The notes under the pieces are model-generated. The model was not told the DNA's origin. It did no database searches and saw only the letters and a program-made list of their open reading frames with translations. Made by a program: the position numbers and the translations under genes. A stretch of DNA of 64,000 nt from Spirosoma oryzae (GTDB lineage Bacteria > Bacteroidota > Bacteroidia > Cytophagales > Spirosomataceae), in NCBI RefSeq assembly GCF_003002825.1, contig NZ_PVTE01000007.1, positions 1 to 64,000 of the forward strand, written 5' to 3'. Positions 62,421 through 64,000 of this stretch are shown here, in pieces; position 1 is the stretch's first letter, and every line of letters begins with the position of its first letter.

Positions 62421-63398
62421 ATGACATCCCAAACCATTTCGTCCATCGCCATCAGTGGCGAGATTACTCTCAATTTACATTCTCTCAATAATGAGGGCGG
62501 TGAAGGTAACCAAATCGTGACCCGCCAATTGACCATTGTTGATAAGAACGGCGAAGAACACACGGTCAATGGTATTAGTGGCGATATGTTCAAGCATATA
62601 CATGCGGGCCATCTTGTTAACCTGGCCAAAGAAAAGTCAGAACAACTTCCACTCTGCCGAAATTGTCAGGAGTTTAATGCTAATCGGCTTTCAGACGGTC
62701 GTGAACTTGGTGAGCGTTTTAAAACTCCAAAAGAAACGAAAGATCGTGAAGTGGTTGACGCCATAATCGACACTTGTGTGATTGATGATTTACATGGTGT
62801 TTTAATTACAAGCATTGGTTCAACTAATAAAAACGTACCTCGTAAATCAGTAATGGAGTTTGCTTGGACGGTTGGTATACCCGGTAAGACCAACACAGAA
62901 AGCTACCTCCATGCAAAGTTTGTTCCTGACCCGACAGATGTGCGGGGAGAAGCGGGTAATTCAGGGCAAAACCTGTTTCATCGGCCTGCTAATCACGGTG
63001 TGTATGCTTTCGTCTGCAGCCTCGATGCTTACCGAATAGGCTATAATGATATTACTCGTAAGTATGTCGAAGCAGATTCAGTTGATCGTCAGGAACGGTA
63101 TAAGGCGGCTGTACAAAGCTTAATCAGTACGTTCCTAAATCCACGTGGCGCAATGACCAGCAGTCAAAAGCCACACATTACTGATTTTAAAGGTGTAGTA
63201 TCTGTTTCAAGTCGCTCACTTCCCGCGCCTACAATCAGTCCGTTGAATGATGATTACAGAGAGCAAATTGATAAAATCAGTCAGGAGTTGAATAAACTTG
63301 AACCAGACGCTATCCGAACAATGCGATTTGAGAATCTGGGCGAATTAGCGGAGATTTTAGTTGAGATCGCAGGCTATGAACCTTATGAATTAGGCTAG
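62421..63398 (+). CDS. cas7: Cas7 (DevR/Cst2 family) Cascade backbone
   Basis: A 325-residue protein of the DevR-type Cas7 family. It opens with ISSIAISGEITLNLHSLNNE, then GGEGNQIVTRQLTIVD and VNGISGDMFKHIHAGHLVNL, the family core. Later come SVMEFAWTVGIPGKTNTESY, NLFHRPANHGVYAFVCSLDA and the conserved glycine/aromatic pattern of RAMP folds. Several copies coat the crRNA. Eleven bases after the cas8-like gene and three before cas5. DevR is also known as an autoregulator in Myxococcus. Confidence 0.9.
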   Translation: MTSQTISSIAISGEITLNLHSLNNEGGEGNQIVTRQLTIVDKNGEEHTVNGISGDMFKHIHAGHLVNLAKEKSEQLPLCRNCQEFNANRLSDGRELGERFKTPKETKDREVVDAIIDTCVIDDLHGVLITSIGSTNKNVPRKSVMEFAWTVGIPGKTNTESYLHAKFVPDPTDVRGEAGNSGQNLFHRPANHGVYAFVCSLDAYRIGYNDITRKYVEADSVDRQERYKAAVQSLISTFLNPRGAMTSSQKPHITDFKGVVSVSSRSLPAPTISPLNDDYREQIDKISQELNKLEPDAIRTMRFENLGELAEILVEIAGYEPYELG

Positions 63399-63401
63399 AG
63401 T

Positions 63402-64000
63402 ATGGCAAGGCTTTCCGCTACGTTTCAACCTGCTGCGTTATTCTCACTTAAAGACAGCGCGGCTACAAACTCAGGAGCTAAATCACTGCTCTTGCCAACG
63501 CCTTATGCAATTAAAATGGCTCTTCTTAATGCAGCTATTACGTATGGTGATGAATTAGATGCTTTGTCTGAAAAGAATAGTTCTGTATTCGCTTTCGTGC
63601 GGGATGCTAAGATTAGCTATGCTATCCCGGAAGACATTAGCTTTTGCGTAAATAATACATTTATCAAGATTTTGAAACCAGCTCGTGACGAACCTGGCTA
63701 TCAAAAAACAGTAAGTTTCAGAGAGTACGTTAACATTACTCGTTCAATAACGATTGTGATTGACTTAGCAGATGATGTGGCCGTTCCTTTCTGGAAATCT
63801 TATTTACATAAGGTTGGCTACTTTGGGAAGCAGGGGTGTTTTTTTCAGTTTTCTGGTTATGATGAACCAATTGGAGAAGCTAATGTATTACCCTTCGCTC
63901 TGAGTGCTGGAAGTATTAAACCGGGCGTCTTACAGGCATTTGATGACTTTAATGAAACAGCTACATTCGATATGGTCAATAGCTTTTCCTCTACTAAGCC
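63402..64000 (+). CDS. cas5: Cas5 (DevS-like), cut by the window edge
   Basis: ATG at 63402 opens a frame that stays open for all 599 bases to the window end, so the gene is partial. It starts MARLSATFQPAALFSLKDSA, followed by AKSLLLPTPYAIKMALLNAA. It has FREYVNITRSITIVIDLADD and YFGKQGCFFQFSGYDEPIGE, a pattern typical of DevS/Cas5 proteins. Cas5 caps the crRNA 5' handle in Cascade. Three bases after cas7. Confidence 0.8.
   Translation, partial: MARLSATFQPAALFSLKDSAATNSGAKSLLLPTPYAIKMALLNAAITYGDELDALSEKNSSVFAFVRDAKISYAIPEDISFCVNNTFIKILKPARDEPGYQKTVSFREYVNITRSITIVIDLADDVAVPFWKSYLHKVGYFGKQGCFFQFSGYDEPIGEANVLPFALSAGSIKPGVLQAFDDFNETATFDMVNSFSSTK

Overview
The window looks like chromosomal DNA from a Bacteroidota bacterium of the Spirosoma/Cytophagales kind. 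Supporting signs are a SusC/SusD pair, a one-protein hybrid two-component regulator, a T9SS C-terminal sorting domain, TonB-dependent receptors and a -33/-7 type promoter (TTTG, then TAnnTTT). Core genes have moderately high GC. Two stretches are clearly AT-richer and look acquired: the left end (about 1-2,400) and the cas3-cas8-cas7-cas5 block from about 57,960 to the right edge.

Left to right. 1-2,400: a repeat-rich surface protein and a T9SS cargo protein, closed by a strong hairpin. 2,625-4,640: a dead IS5-type transposase gene split by an IS3-type element (2848-4119, 3-bp target duplication), which is itself frameshifted. 4,730-12,561: housekeeping genes, namely a small membrane protein, OsmC, ThyA, a CheY-like receiver, a metallo-hydrolase, an MpaB-type oxygenase, MnmE and a YgiQ-type radical SAM protein. 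12,644-18,519: a three-gene RND efflux operon on the minus strand. 18,994-24,597: an F420-type reductase, a two-component system, a TPR protein and a TonB-C-like protein. 24,623-28,701: an Rrf2 regulator divergent from a redoxin, a 90-residue ACT-like protein and a TonB-dependent receptor. 28,979-41,597: a polysaccharide utilisation locus (GH30, SusD, SusC, divergent hybrid regulator, GH5 with ricin-type lectin). 41,986-55,637: a mixed region with a beta-helix protein, a NarL-type two-component pair, peroxiredoxin, GH25 lysozyme, an ArnT-like glycosyltransferase, Pgi, two paralogous outer-membrane barrels and a siroheme-pathway dehydrogenase.

55,646-64,000 is the left part of a type I CRISPR-Cas locus: a WYL regulator divergent from cas6, a 349-bp gap, then tightly packed cas3, cas8-like, cas7 (DevR family) and cas5, the last cut by the window edge. 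Three things stand out. Cas3 carries its HD nuclease at the C-terminus. The cas6-cas3 gap holds two sequences resembling halves of degenerate type I-B repeats, which would fit a remnant mini-array or a crRNA-like regulatory RNA of the CreA/CreR kind. A nested inverted repeat lies between the WYL gene and cas6. No cas1, cas2, cas4 or intact CRISPR array lies inside the window. No tRNA or rRNA gene was recognised.
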